A DNA stretch of 46,729 bases from an uncultured Clostridia bacterium (lineage in GTDB: Bacteria; Bacillota; Clostridia; Christensenellales; UBA1242), in contig CALEWH010000012.1 in NCBI GenBank assembly GCA_937925475.1, positions 1 to 46,729 of the forward strand, given 5' to 3'. Position numbers and translations under genes: made by a program. The notes below the pieces were generated by a model. The model saw only the letters and a program-made list of their open reading frames with translations, was not told where the DNA came from and searched no databases. This document shows, piece by piece, positions 22,946 to 31,550 of this stretch; position 1 is the stretch's first letter, and the number at the start of each line of letters is the position of its first letter.

Positions 22946-23599
22946 ATGTCGTTTTATTCGGATACTTGCACCACTTGCAGACCTGGCCCTATCACAAACA
23001 ACCCACTTAATGGCCTTTGTGAAAAAGCCTGTATCAGCGTGGAAAAAGTTTTTGACGCGTGCATGAAACAAATGCAAGAAACTGGCATCAATGTCACTCT
23101 TCAAAACCTTACTCCCGCAGACCCTGTCCAACCACTTACTTTCGTGAGCGCTGTCTGCAACCCTGACGGTGTTACCCTTACAAACTTGACCGTTGAGAGA
23201 TTTGAAGACAGACCTTGCTTTGCGAGAGTTACTGCGGACGTCAACATCCCAGTTACTGTCAACTACACCGACGCTAACGGTGTCGCTGGTACTGGCACTG
23301 GCACTATCGTTGTTAACCAAGATGTTGTGCTTTATGTGCCCGCTCCTTCAATCGTTCCTTACACCATCCGCCCTTTCGCTACTTGCCTTGGCGTTGATGG
23401 CGATTATGTCGGCAACAACATTTTCTCTCTTGATGCTTGCCTTACCATTATCCTTAAAGTTGTGGTAAACGCAGACATTTTGGTTCCTACATACGGCTAC
23501 TGCAAAGTTCCGCAATGTCAAGAGTTTACTCAAGATGTTTGTAGCGGTTTCTTTGACTTGCCACTTTATCCCGCTACTACTCCCGTCGTTACTCGCTAG
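22946..23599 (+). CDS. Sporulation-associated coat-like protein
   Basis: 217 residues, Cys-containing, no signal peptide. N-terminus MSFYSDTCTTCRPGPI, then CISVEKVFDACMKQ, alternating beta-strand sequence (CFARVTADVNIPVTVNYTDANG, GTIVVNQDVVLYVPAPSIVPY) and a tail CKVPQCQEFTQDVCSGFFDLPLYP. I recognise this layout from clostridial proteins of unknown function presumed to be in the spore coat or exosporium; it is not a Bacillus coat protein. Strong SD AAAGGAGG before ATG 22946 (the frame stays open upstream without an SD) and a sigma-K-like promoter support mother-cell expression. Base composition is clearly more G+C rich than its neighbours. Confidence 0.8.
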   Translation: MSFYSDTCTTCRPGPITNNPLNGLCEKACISVEKVFDACMKQMQETGINVTLQNLTPADPVQPLTFVSAVCNPDGVTLTNLTVERFEDRPCFARVTADVNIPVTVNYTDANGVAGTGTGTIVVNQDVVLYVPAPSIVPYTIRPFATCLGVDGDYVGNNIFSLDACLTIILKVVVNADILVPTYGYCKVPQCQEFTQDVCSGFFDLPLYPATTPVVTR

Positions 23600-23653
23600 T
23601 TATGTTCGGATTTTGTCGGAATTTGTCGGATATTGTGATTTCTTTAATCACAC

Positions 23654-23682
23654 AAAAAGTCCACCATCTCGGTGGACTTTTT
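23654..23682. terminator. Bidirectional terminator, copy 1
   Basis: Perfect 12-bp stem AAAAAGTCCACC / GGTGGACTTTTT, loop ATCTC. It ends both the coat-like gene (plus) and the gene at 23681 (minus). Identical to the copy at 24445-24473. Confidence 0.9.
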
Positions 23683-24079
23683 ATGTGTACCGCCTATTTG
23701 TACCCAAAATATAGGTTTCGTTGTCGTACTCCACAAACAAATTGGTCGCTGGTTTACCCGTCTTTTCAACTTCTTCTACTCGCACGGACGCGTCACACTT
23801 AATATTTGGCACTACATAGTACAATATTTCATCACAAACTTCTAACAGATAACGAAAGTTGGTTTCACTATCCCCCAACATCTCAAATACAACATCTTTA
23901 TTGTCTAACAACAAATACTTCATCGCTTGTGTTGTTATGTCGCCAAAATCACCTTCTGCCATTACTACAAACTTCCTTGTTCCAAAATCAATTTTCTCTT
24001 TTAATTTTAAAGTTGTGCGATGGATTATCTCTGGACAATGAATAACATTACTCCCAAAAATCCCAACTATCTTTTCCAT
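23681..24079 (-). CDS. Hypothetical protein, possible Rossmann-like fold
   Basis: 132 residues. Begins MEKIVGIFGSNVIHCPEI; the early VGIFGS and the later KFVVMAEGDFGDITTQAMKYLL give a strand, glycine loop, helix feel that could be a small nucleotide-binding (SLOG-like) fold, but I cannot assign it. Divergent from the XRE regulator at 24200 across a shared promoter region, and both are flanked by identical terminators. Confidence 0.65.
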   Translation of the reverse strand: MEKIVGIFGSNVIHCPEIIHRTTLKLKEKIDFGTRKFVVMAEGDFGDITTQAMKYLLLDNKDVVFEMLGDSETNFRYLLEVCDEILYYVVPNIKCDASVRVEEVEKTGKPATNLFVEYDNETYILGTNRRYT

Positions 24080-24108
24080 TTTGCCCCCTTTACGGTTAAA
24101 TTATCATT

Positions 24109-24184
24109 ATTATATCACATTATCAGAGATATGTCTCTCATTTTATAAAATGTTATTTGATAAAATTATAGAAAATATATCTCT
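24109..24184. promoter_or_regulatory. Shared divergent promoter with inverted-repeat operators
   Basis: For the 23681 gene: minus strand GAGACA (24137-24132), 17 bases, TATAAT (24114-24109) with TG extension. For the regulator: plus-strand extended -10 TGATAAAAT at about 24158-24166. The sequence AGAGATATGTCTCT (24125-24138) covers the minus -35, and its half ATATCTCT recurs at 24177-24184 near the regulator start. This fits autorepression of both genes by the HTH protein. Confidence 0.5.
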
Positions 24185-24199
24185 TGGTAATAATTTGCT

Positions 24200-24445
24200 A
24201 TGAAATTGGAAGAAGCAATAACAAAAAGAATTATAGATTTATGCAACAGCAAAGGCATAACTCCAAATAAACTCGCTACTCTTGCAGGTTTGCCATCCGC
24301 GACAATCCGCTGTATTTTTTATGGTCGAAGTAAAAATCCTGGTACTCGTACTCTACTTGACATTTGTCAAGCCCTTAATATAACACTATTTGATTTCTTT
24401 AACGACCCCGTTTTTAAGGATTTTAATCTTGAAGGTAGTTATTAA
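24200..24445 (+). CDS. XRE-family helix-turn-helix regulator
   Basis: 81 residues, a single HTH_3 domain: ITKRIIDLCNSKGITPNKLATLAGLPSATIRCIFYGRSKNPGTRTLLDICQALNITLFDFF. The recognition helix region is ATIRCIF. No effector domain. The SD is weak. It is divergent from the gene at 23681 and is the obvious candidate to bind the AGAGATAT sites between them. Confidence 0.88.
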   Translation: MKLEEAITKRIIDLCNSKGITPNKLATLAGLPSATIRCIFYGRSKNPGTRTLLDICQALNITLFDFFNDPVFKDFNLEGSY

Positions 24446-24473
24446 AAAAGTCCACCATCTCGGTGGACTTTTT
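24445..24473. terminator. Bidirectional terminator, copy 2
   Basis: Identical in all 29 bases to 23654-23682. It ends the regulator (plus) and the hydrolase gene at 24472 (minus). Confidence 0.9.
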
Positions 24474-25200
24474 ATTTTGATACAAGTATATTTTCTACAA
24501 TTTCTACTATTTTCGTTAGGTCGCCTTCGTTTTTAAATCTATGGTCGGCTTTTGGAAAATAATAAAATTTGTAGTTTTTGGGATATCTTCTAAACAACTT
24601 TTGGTTTTGTTTGTAGTCTACAATGTTATCCTTTTTTCCTTGGATAATGTTGTAAAAATAATTTGTGTTTATTGTGGTTATTTTATCTTTTTCTAGTTGA
24701 GTCAAAAACTTGTTTGCGACTAAAAGCGGTTTTTCATAACCTAAATCCACCACTCCATTTTGCAAATCTTTCAACTGATAGTTATGCTCTGGCAAAATTT
24801 TTTGCACTAGTATTTCGTCCATATAGACCGCAGGCGCTCTTAGTATTATTTTTGCGTTTGCAAAATTGTACTTAGTATTTTTTAGGTAGTTTAAAAGCAA
24901 ATATCCACCAAAACTTGTTGCGAAAAACGATATCGGCAAGTCGTATTCTTTTTTGACACCACTAACTACCATGTTCAAATATTTATAACACAAATCCAAA
25001 TCCAGTGGCATTGTGCTTTTATCATCACCATGACACGGCAAGTCAAATGACACAACTAAAACATTGTCTTTTCTCAACTTGTCAGCAAGTTCTTGTATAG
25101 TCGAACTATTGGCGTCGCCCGCAAAGCCATGTATGGCAATCAAAATTTGTTTTGGTTTTCCGTCAAGCGGACTCAATTTATAATTCACTTTTGTAATCAT
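24472..25200 (-). CDS. Alpha/beta hydrolase
   Basis: 242 residues, single hydrolase domain: oxyanion segment IAIHGFAGD (~20-28), nucleophile elbow FFATSFGGY (Ser in SFGG), acid in QGKKDNIVDY, catalytic His in KADHRF near the C-terminus. No signal peptide, so cytosolic. Resembles small serine aminopeptidase/esterase-like hydrolases; substrate not deducible. Follows the membrane-protein gene by 9 bases, likely co-transcribed from the promoter at 25910-25938. Confidence 0.88.
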   Translation of the reverse strand: MITKVNYKLSPLDGKPKQILIAIHGFAGDANSSTIQELADKLRKDNVLVVSFDLPCHGDDKSTMPLDLDLCYKYLNMVVSGVKKEYDLPISFFATSFGGYLLLNYLKNTKYNFANAKIILRAPAVYMDEILVQKILPEHNYQLKDLQNGVVDLGYEKPLLVANKFLTQLEKDKITTINTNYFYNIIQGKKDNIVDYKQNQKLFRRYPKNYKFYYFPKADHRFKNEGDLTKIVEIVENILVSK

Positions 25201-25209
25201 CTCGTGACC

Positions 25210-25863
25210 CTACTTTGTGTCGGGGTTGTCGGATTGTGTAGGATTTTGTTGGGAATTGTCGGAATTGGTCGAATTGTTTTGGGGTTTGTCAGTTGATGAA
25301 TCATCGCCCACTTCAAGACCAGCACCTTCAACTTTTATCTTGGCTGGAAGTGTAACAAAACCTGGGTTTAGGTCAATCAGTGTCGGCGAGTCGATTATCG
25401 AACCTATTCCACTGAAAAAGCCACAAACCAAAACCACATACATACTTACTCCCGGTGCAAATTTGAGATACACATCATCGGTGTTGGTCGAATACGAAGT
25501 GTTTTGGATACAGTATGCGATTGTGCAAGCAAAGGCGATTATGCTTGTTATGATAACCAAAAAGCCCAGAACTTCTTTGATGTGGGTTCTGCCGATTACC
25601 CTAAACATTTCTAGCACAGTAACCACCAAAATACCCACACATATGAAAATCGTAATTAGCGCAAAAACAAAAGAAATCAATAGTAATGGAGAGTTGTAAT
25701 TTATATATTCGAGCAAGGTCAAAGGATGCGGAGTCGAGTTTGCGTCGATGCCCTTGCTTAGTATCATTATTGACGGGAAAAAGAACGACAGTGTAAGCAT
25801 TATTACAAACAACAATATAAAAATATCTATCACAATATGAATTTTGGGAGATACTTTTTTCAT
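25210..25863 (-). CDS. Four-helix membrane protein with hydrophilic C-terminal tail
   Basis: 217 residues. Hydrophobic helices at about 10-33, 55-85, 95-118 and 140-160, then a C-terminal tail ending in an Asn/Ser/Gln/Asp-rich low-complexity stretch (DKPQNNSTNSDNSQQNPTQ). Family not recognised. ATG 25863 has SD AGGAGG; the longer frame to 25890 has none. Confidence 0.75.
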   Translation of the reverse strand: MKKVSPKIHIVIDIFILLFVIMLTLSFFFPSIMILSKGIDANSTPHPLTLLEYINYNSPLLLISFVFALITIFICVGILVVTVLEMFRVIGRTHIKEVLGFLVIITSIIAFACTIAYCIQNTSYSTNTDDVYLKFAPGVSMYVVLVCGFFSGIGSIIDSPTLIDLNPGFVTLPAKIKVEGAGLEVGDDSSTDKPQNNSTNSDNSQQNPTQSDNPDTK

Positions 25864-25909
25864 TTTTCCTCCTAGTGTCACTATCAGCAACCACTTTTTT
25901 ATTATACTT

Positions 25910-25938
25910 AGTATAACACAATTCCACAGGTTTTACAA
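25910..25938 (-). promoter_or_regulatory. Promoter of the membrane protein-hydrolase pair
   Basis: Minus strand TTGTAA (25938-25933), 17 bases, TATACT (25915-25910) with TG extension (TGTTATACT). Confidence 0.7.
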
Positions 25939-25963
25939 ATGTATTTTGGTCGCTTTGAAAAAG

Positions 25964-25989
25964 AAAAAACCGCTATCTAAAAGCGGTTT
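25964..25989 (-). terminator. Terminator of the tig-clpP-clpX-engB operon
   Basis: AAACCGC (25967-25973) and GCGGTTT (25983-25989), 9-base loop, T-rich tract on the minus strand. Confidence 0.85.
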
Positions 25990-26006
25990 TGTGGTTTTGC
26001 ATAACA

Positions 26007-26591
26007 CTATATACTTAACATATCGTCGAGTTTTGCTAGTATCTCGTCTTTGCCATATCGGGTTTGGGCACTCACGCCATACACATTGCCCACTCCCACC
26101 ATCATACTATTTGCAACCTTTAAAAGCGCTGGTTTGAGTGCGGACTTTGTGTGTTTGTCGCACTTGGTCGCAATAATGATAAACGGAATATTGTAATAAC
26201 TTAAAAAGTTTACCATTTGTTTGTCTTGGTCGCTTGGCTCGTGCCTACTATCAACCAAAACGCACACGCATTTTAGCGAGTCGTTGTGTATTAGATAAGG
26301 TTCGATAAGGCTTTGCCACTCATAAACCATATTCTTGCTGGCTTTCGCATAACCATAGCCCGGCAAGTCCACGAAATAAAACTCGTCGTTGATGAGAAAG
26401 TAGTTTATAAGTCGAGTACGACCCGGTGTCGAACTGGTTTTTGCAAGTTTGCTATTGCCCACAAGCATATTGATAAGACTACTCTTGCCGACATTGCTTC
26501 GACCTACAAACGCTATTTGCGGTTTGTCGTCAATTAGTATGTTTTTGGCACTTGCGACACTTGTCTTAAAAGCACTTTTTGTTATCTTCAT
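26007..26591 (-). CDS. engB: Ribosome-biogenesis GTPase EngB (YsxC/YihA)
   Basis: 194 residues, TRAFAC GTPase: G1 FVGRSNVGKSS, G2 region SSTPGRTRLINYF, G3 DLPGYGYAKAS (diagnostic for EngB), G4 TKCDK, G5 VSAQTRYG. Needed for 50S subunit assembly in Firmicutes. ATG 26591 has SD GGGAGA; an ATG four codons upstream has a poor SD. Last gene of the tig-clpP-clpX operon, the usual place in Bacillota, though lon genes are missing here. Confidence 0.95.
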   Translation of the reverse strand: MKITKSAFKTSVASAKNILIDDKPQIAFVGRSNVGKSSLINMLVGNSKLAKTSSTPGRTRLINYFLINDEFYFVDLPGYGYAKASKNMVYEWQSLIEPYLIHNDSLKCVCVLVDSRHEPSDQDKQMVNFLSYYNIPFIIIATKCDKHTKSALKPALLKVANSMMVGVGNVYGVSAQTRYGKDEILAKLDDMLSI

Positions 26592-26651
26592 ACTATCTCC
26601 CATTTTATCCTTTGTTTAGCCACTTTTGCCTATTTGCATACTACTATGCAA

Positions 26652-27896
26652 TTACACCGCTTTGGCACTTTTTTGCGTAGACGATTTTGCTTTGTGAATG
26701 ATGGTTTTGAGTGCACCATCAACCACTTTTACTTCTACTCTTTCGATTTGTTTTTTGTCAGGAATGGTGTACATTGTGTCCATCATTGTATTTTCCATTA
26801 TTGACCTTAGTCCCCTTGCTCCTGTGTGAAGCGCTAAGGCTTTGCGTGCAACATATTTGACTGCACTCTCTTTTATATCGAGTTTGACTCCTTCCATATC
26901 AAACAATGTTTTGTATTGTTTGACTAGGGCATTTTTAGGTTCGGTCATTATTTTTACAAGCGCATTTTCGTCCAAGTCATCAAGCCCCACAACTACTGGC
27001 ATACGACCTACAAATTCGGGAATTAGTCCGTATTTAATTAGATCTTGCGGTTGGAGCGATGAGATTATTTCAGCATTTGAAAAATCTTTTTTAAGTTCGC
27101 CATTAAAACCTAACGACGCTGTGTTTACTCTACTTTCGACTATTTTATCAAGGCCTACAAATGCGCCACCACATATAAACAAAATGTTTGTGGTATTGAT
27201 TTGCAAACACTCTTGGTGTGGATGCTTGCGCCCGCCTTGTGGTGGCACTGACGCAATTGTATCTTCGATTATCTTCAACAATGCTTGTTGGACACCTTCA
27301 CCACTAACATCACGAGTTATACTTACATTTTCGCTCTTTTTAGTGATTTTGTCTATTTCGTCAATGTAGATTATGCCCCTTTCGGCGCTCTTGATGTCAT
27401 AATTTGCATTTTGGATAAGCTTTAAAAGTATGTTTTCCACATCATCGCCGACATAACCTGCTTCGGTCAATGTGGTCGCATCTGCTTGTGCAAATGGAAC
27501 TTTTAGTATTCGCGCTAGTGTGCGAGCAAGCATAGTTTTGCCACTGCCAGTAGGGCCTATTAAAAGTACATTGCTCTTGTCTAGTTCGACCGCGCTCGTG
27601 TCATTTGGATGTTTGACCTTATGGTTTATGCGTTTGTAGTGGTTGTAGACTGCGACCGACAACACTTTCTTTGCGTTGTCTTGCCCAACAACATATTCAT
27701 CAAGCATTTCCTTGATTTGTTTTGGGGTTGGAAGATCTATTATCGGCGACGAATCTTCCTGTACTTTAGTATACTCTTTGCATGTTTTTACACACTCAGT
27801 GCAGATAAAACTCTTTCCGTCTGGGCTGGCTAATAAATCTCTGCCATCTTGCGTGTCCCTGCCACAAAACGAACAAGTGGGTTTTTTATAATCCAT
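26652..27896 (-). CDS. clpX: ATP-dependent Clp protease ATP-binding subunit ClpX
   Basis: 414 residues. N-terminal zinc-binding domain with CSFCGRDTQDG and CTECV (four cysteines), then AAA+ domain with Walker A GPTGSGKTMLA, Walker B IIYIDEIDKI, sensor and LGFNGELKK (IGF/LGF loop that docks ClpP), and the C-terminal LHTGARGLRSIME. It unfolds substrates for ClpP. 8 bases after clpP. Confidence 0.98.
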   Translation of the reverse strand: MDYKKPTCSFCGRDTQDGRDLLASPDGKSFICTECVKTCKEYTKVQEDSSPIIDLPTPKQIKEMLDEYVVGQDNAKKVLSVAVYNHYKRINHKVKHPNDTSAVELDKSNVLLIGPTGSGKTMLARTLARILKVPFAQADATTLTEAGYVGDDVENILLKLIQNANYDIKSAERGIIYIDEIDKITKKSENVSITRDVSGEGVQQALLKIIEDTIASVPPQGGRKHPHQECLQINTTNILFICGGAFVGLDKIVESRVNTASLGFNGELKKDFSNAEIISSLQPQDLIKYGLIPEFVGRMPVVVGLDDLDENALVKIMTEPKNALVKQYKTLFDMEGVKLDIKESAVKYVARKALALHTGARGLRSIMENTMMDTMYTIPDKKQIERVEVKVVDGALKTIIHKAKSSTQKSAKAV

Positions 27897-27904
27897 ATAT
27901 TCTC

Positions 27905-28486
27905 CTAATCTCTCTTTGTTATCACCTTATCAACTATCCCATATGCTCGGGCTTCGTCGCTTGTCATAAAGTAATCCCTGTCCATATCTTGTTCGAGTTT
28001 TTTGACATCTTGTCCTGTGTGTTCGCTAAGTAGTTTTGTCATATTTTTCTTGATACGCTCTATGTGTTTTGCGGTTATCATAATGTCACTTGCTTGACCT
28101 TGTGCCCCGCCAAGTGGTTGGTGTATCATAACTTCGCTGTTTTTAAGACACATACGCTTGCCCTTAGCACCGCTTGCAAGTATAAACGACGCCATCGATG
28201 CAGCAAGCCCTACACATATTGTGCTAACATCACACTTGATATAGTTCATAGTGTCGTATATCGCCATTCCAGCAGTTACACTGCCACCTGGTGAATTGAT
28301 GTAAAGGCTTATATCTTTTTTAGGGTCTTTGGCTTCAAGATAAATAAGTTGGGCCACAACAGTGTTTGCCACATTGTCATCTATTTCGCCCGACAAAAAT
28401 ATTATGCGATCTTCTAGCAGTCTACTATAAATATCATAACTGCGTTCGCCACGAGTTGTTTGGTCAATGACCATAGGTACTAACAT
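27905..28486 (-). CDS. clpP: ATP-dependent Clp protease proteolytic subunit ClpP
   Basis: 193 residues. Catalytic triad: Ser97 in GLAASMAS, His122 in MIHQPLGG, Asp171 in MDRDYFM. Family length. Short N-terminal segment before RSYDIYSRLL. SD AAGGAG before ATG 28486. Works with ClpX encoded next. Confidence 0.98.
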   Translation of the reverse strand: MLVPMVIDQTTRGERSYDIYSRLLEDRIIFLSGEIDDNVANTVVAQLIYLEAKDPKKDISLYINSPGGSVTAGMAIYDTMNYIKCDVSTICVGLAASMASFILASGAKGKRMCLKNSEVMIHQPLGGAQGQASDIMITAKHIERIKKNMTKLLSEHTGQDVKKLEQDMDRDYFMTSDEARAYGIVDKVITKRD

Positions 28487-28507
28487 AATCCTCTCCTTTT
28501 ATTAAAA

Positions 28508-28543
28508 TTGTCGCAACCAAGCATTACACTATAATTGCGACAA
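28508..28543 (-). promoter_or_regulatory. Hairpin between tig and clpP
   Basis: Perfect 9-bp arms TTGTCGCAA (28508-28516) and TTGCGACAA (28535-28543) with an 18-base loop, followed on the minus strand by a broken T tract (TTTTAATAAAA). It could be a partial terminator or processing site that lowers tig/clpP co-expression. No CtsR site seen. Confidence 0.5.
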
Positions 28544-28559
28544 CTTTTCATTAGTATAA

Positions 28560-29837
28560 TTATTTATTGTTTTCAATTAAGAAAGTAAGAAGTTTGTCAA
28601 GTAAAATGTTGTTTTTGATGTACGCAATGCGTTGGTCATCAAGGTGCGCCTTATAATCTTCAAGACTTTGGTCAGCTTTCTTAGCCATCTCTTTTATCTT
28701 GGCGTTTACTTCGCTGTCTTTTACTGTCATTTTCTCTTTCTTCAATATTTCAGACATTACTAGTCTAACTTTGCATGCCTTTTCCGCTTCTTTTTCGCGT
28801 TGTTTTCTTATATCTTCTACTGTTGTATTTAGATATTTGGCATAATCTTCAAGTTTCAAACCTTGATACATCAATCTATATTCTAGGTCATGCATCAAAT
28901 TGTCAAGTTCGTTTTCTACAAGAACATCTGGCAAATCCATTTTTGAGTCTTTAACGATTGCGTCAATAATCTTGTTTTCTGTTTCGATTTTTGCGTTCTC
29001 AACTGCATGCTCAGTAAGATGTTCTTTGATATGGTCTTTCCACTCTTTTAGTGTGTCAAACTCGCTTACATCACTTGCAAGTGCATCATCGATTGCTGGA
29101 AGTTGTTTTTCTTTTACAGCGTTTACTTTTACTTTAAATACTGCTTCTTTGCCTTTTAGGTCATCCGAATGATACTCGGTTGGGAAAGTAACTTTTACTT
29201 CTTTACTATCCCCTTCTTTTAGTCCTACAAGTTGGTCTTCGAAAGTGTCGATAAATGAGTGACTGCCTATTTCTAGGTCGTAGTTTTCGCCCTTGCCACC
29301 TGCAAACGCAACTCCGTCTACAAATCCTTCAAAGTCAATGTTTGCAATGTTTCCTTGTTTTACTGGCTCGTGGATTTCTACATAACGCGCTTGTTGTTCT
29401 TGCACGCGCTTTACTTCTTCCTCAACTTGTTTTGCAGTAACAGCCTTAGGTTTTACATCAATGCCAAGGCCTGTGTATGCTCCCAAAGTAACTTCTGGCA
29501 TTACAGGGATTTTGGTTTCAATAACTAGACCCTTGTCATCTAAGCTCTTTACTTGGATATTTGGCGCATCAATAGGCTCGATATCCTTTTCCTTTGCCAT
29601 TATAGCTTGATAGTGTTTGTCAAATATATTTGTAAGAGCGTCTTCAAAGAAAATTGTAGGGCCGTACATATTTTCAATAACCTTTCTAGGCGCTTTACCT
29701 TTTCTAAATCCTTCAATGTTGTATTTGCCCTTGCCGGTTTGATAAGCGTCTTCGACTGCTTCGTCCCATTCTTTCTTGTCAACACTGATTTCCATTGTGA
29801 CAACATTTTTCTTGTTTTCTACAATTTTGTATTTCAT
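28560..29837 (-). CDS. tig: Trigger factor chaperone / prolyl isomerase
   Basis: 425 residues. N-terminal ribosome-binding domain with the signature GFRKGKAPRKVIE (about 43-55), central FKBP-type PPIase domain (about 155-245: GNIANIDFEGFVDGVAFAGGKGENYDLEIGS), and a helical C-terminal chaperone domain. It binds nascent chains at the ribosome exit. First gene of the operon with clpP, clpX and engB. Confidence 0.97.
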   Translation of the reverse strand: MKYKIVENKKNVVTMEISVDKKEWDEAVEDAYQTGKGKYNIEGFRKGKAPRKVIENMYGPTIFFEDALTNIFDKHYQAIMAKEKDIEPIDAPNIQVKSLDDKGLVIETKIPVMPEVTLGAYTGLGIDVKPKAVTAKQVEEEVKRVQEQQARYVEIHEPVKQGNIANIDFEGFVDGVAFAGGKGENYDLEIGSHSFIDTFEDQLVGLKEGDSKEVKVTFPTEYHSDDLKGKEAVFKVKVNAVKEKQLPAIDDALASDVSEFDTLKEWKDHIKEHLTEHAVENAKIETENKIIDAIVKDSKMDLPDVLVENELDNLMHDLEYRLMYQGLKLEDYAKYLNTTVEDIRKQREKEAEKACKVRLVMSEILKKEKMTVKDSEVNAKIKEMAKKADQSLEDYKAHLDDQRIAYIKNNILLDKLLTFLIENNK

Positions 29838-29867
29838 TATTTTCTCCTAAATTTTATTGTCGCGTTT

Positions 29868-29876
29868 ATTATATCA
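29868..29876 (-). promoter_or_regulatory. Extended -10 promoter of tig
   Basis: Minus strand TGATATAAT (29876-29868). A TTGCAC lies 17 bases upstream as a weak -35. Confidence 0.6.
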
Positions 29877-29971
29877 CATTAAAATATTAAGTGCAATTTA
29901 ATATGCAAAAAAATACACCCAAAAATCCTTTGAATGTATATTTTTTAGTCGTTTTATGCAATAAAGTATGT

Positions 29972-30298
29972 TTATCTGAAAGCCAAATATATAAGGACCA
30001 CGCCAAAAATAAACAGCGACACTATAAGCAAGGTCGAATTCATCTTTTGTTCGCTCTTAGCAAACGAAAATTTTTTCTGTTCGACTTCGCTCTCGTTTAC
30101 AAAATCTTCTACATTGACTTTATTTTTGCGTTTTGCGAGCAACAACAACACGCCCGAATAAATGCATTCAGCACCAATAAGCACAATCACCACCCGAAAG
30201 AGAGCGTTCACAAACGAACTTATAATGCCAAGCACTAATATAAGCCCGAGAGCAATCACCCACGCAAGATAGTATGGATTTTGAAAAAACTTTTTCAT
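29972..30298 (-). CDS. Small membrane protein (three helices)
   Basis: 108 residues. Hydrophobic segments at about 10-32, 35-55 and 85-106, with a charged cytoplasmic loop between (LLAKRKNKVNVEDFVNESEVEQKK). SD AGGT before ATG. Not recognised. Follows another small membrane protein gene by 13 bases; likely one unit. Confidence 0.7.
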   Translation of the reverse strand: MKKFFQNPYYLAWVIALGLILVLGIISSFVNALFRVVIVLIGAECIYSGVLLLLAKRKNKVNVEDFVNESEVEQKKFSFAKSEQKMNSTLLIVSLFIFGVVLIYLAFR

Positions 30299-30311
30299 TT
30301 GTGTTTACCTA

Positions 30312-30575
30312 CTATAAAAACATCATAACGATAATAACAACCACGCAAACAATCCAAGTGATAATATAACCTATCCCCCTGCGACTGCGCACGAAGTAGA
30401 ATGACGATATCGCAACCATGATATATGCGATAACATTAGCGATAAGTTGGCAAGCGCCATTGATGCTTGCAGCGAAGTTCAACTTTGACAAAATCAAAGA
30501 CACCGCTATCATTACTATGGCTACAAAAGCCATCAAATTCATAATTGATCTAAATCCGTTTTCGTTTTTTGACAT
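30312..30575 (-). CDS. Small membrane protein
   Basis: 87 residues, three hydrophobic helices, hydrophilic start MSKNENGFRS. ATG 30575 has SD GGAGG at ideal distance; the longer frame to 30608 has none. Function unknown; paired with the 29972 gene. Confidence 0.7.
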   Translation of the reverse strand: MSKNENGFRSIMNLMAFVAIVMIAVSLILSKLNFAASINGACQLIANVIAYIMVAISSFYFVRSRRGIGYIITWIVCVVVIIVMMFL

Positions 30576-30641
30576 AATTTCCTCCATTAATTGTTTATAT
30601 AATATCATAACTTTTATATGCGGGTAAAATATTTTTTGTAA

Positions 30642-31550
30642 TTATTTGTCAGATTTTCTAAGACTATTTAGAGTATCTTCAAAATACTTAGGAAGTCCTA
30701 CTTCAAAAGTCATAGGTTGGTTTGTGCGTGGGTGAAGTAAAACTAGTTTGTATGCATGTAAAAACTGTGCATATTTATAATACTTTTCCATCTTTGCGCT
30801 ATACAACTTGTCCCCTAATATAGGGTGATGTATGCCTTCGCAATGCACTCTGATTTGGTGAGTTCGACCTGTCTTCAACTCAAACTCCACAAGGTCGACT
30901 TTGTCAAATCTTTCCACAACATGATAAATAGTGTGCGCAATTTTGCCGTCACTGCAATTAGCCATTTTCAGTCTGTTTTTGGGGCTTCGAGCAATCTTTG
31001 TGATTATCTCACCGCTTTCTTCTTTGATATGACCTTCGACAAGTGCCAAATAATATCTATGACAAACTTTGTCTTGGATTTGTTTTGATAAAATCGCGTG
31101 TGCAAAGTCGTTTTTGGCGACAACAAGAAGTCCACTTGTGTCCTTGTCAAGCCTATGCACAATCCCTGGTCGCATAACCCCGTTTATTCCGCTAAGGTCT
31201 TTAATATTATACAGCAGTGCATTAACAAGCGTGCCAGTTGTGTTTTTGACTGCTGGATGCACCACCATTCCTTTTGGCTTATTAATAATTACGAAGTCAC
31301 TGTCTTCGTACACGATATCAAGCGGGATATTTTCGGCAACCGCTCTATCGGGCACTTTCTCTTCATTCGCAAATGACACGACATTGCCGACTTTTAGTGT
31401 GTAGCCAGCTTTGACTTTTTTGCCGTCGACCAAGATAAGACCATTTTCGATCATAACCTTTATATGCGATCGTGTAATGTCATCCATACAGTCAAGCGCA
31501 AACTGGTCAAGCCTAACTCCTGCATATTCACTACTTACTGTTTTGTCCAT
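30642..31550 (-). CDS. rluD: RluD-type 23S rRNA pseudouridine synthase
   Basis: 302 residues. N-terminal S4 RNA-binding domain (VRLDQFALDCMDDITRSHIKVMIENGLILVDGK), catalytic domain with HRLDKDTSGLLVVAK (Asp nucleophile), and TGRTHQIRVH. RluD-like enzymes modify helix 69 of 23S rRNA; the exact target is inferred. ATG 31550 has SD AAGGAG and lies inside the end of lspA (20-base overlap), as in many Firmicutes where lspA-rluD are paired. Confidence 0.92.
   Translation of the reverse strand: MDKTVSSEYAGVRLDQFALDCMDDITRSHIKVMIENGLILVDGKKVKAGYTLKVGNVVSFANEEKVPDRAVAENIPLDIVYEDSDFVIINKPKGMVVHPAVKNTTGTLVNALLYNIKDLSGINGVMRPGIVHRLDKDTSGLLVVAKNDFAHAILSKQIQDKVCHRYYLALVEGHIKEESGEIITKIARSPKNRLKMANCSDGKIAHTIYHVVERFDKVDLVEFELKTGRTHQIRVHCEGIHHPILGDKLYSAKMEKYYKYAQFLHAYKLVLLHPRTNQPMTFEVGLPKYFEDTLNSLRKSDK

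Noticed and set aside
29906..29943. Terminator after the 29972 membrane protein
   Set aside because: Only five paired bases (ATACA/TGTAT) with a large loop; too weak to list although a T run follows.
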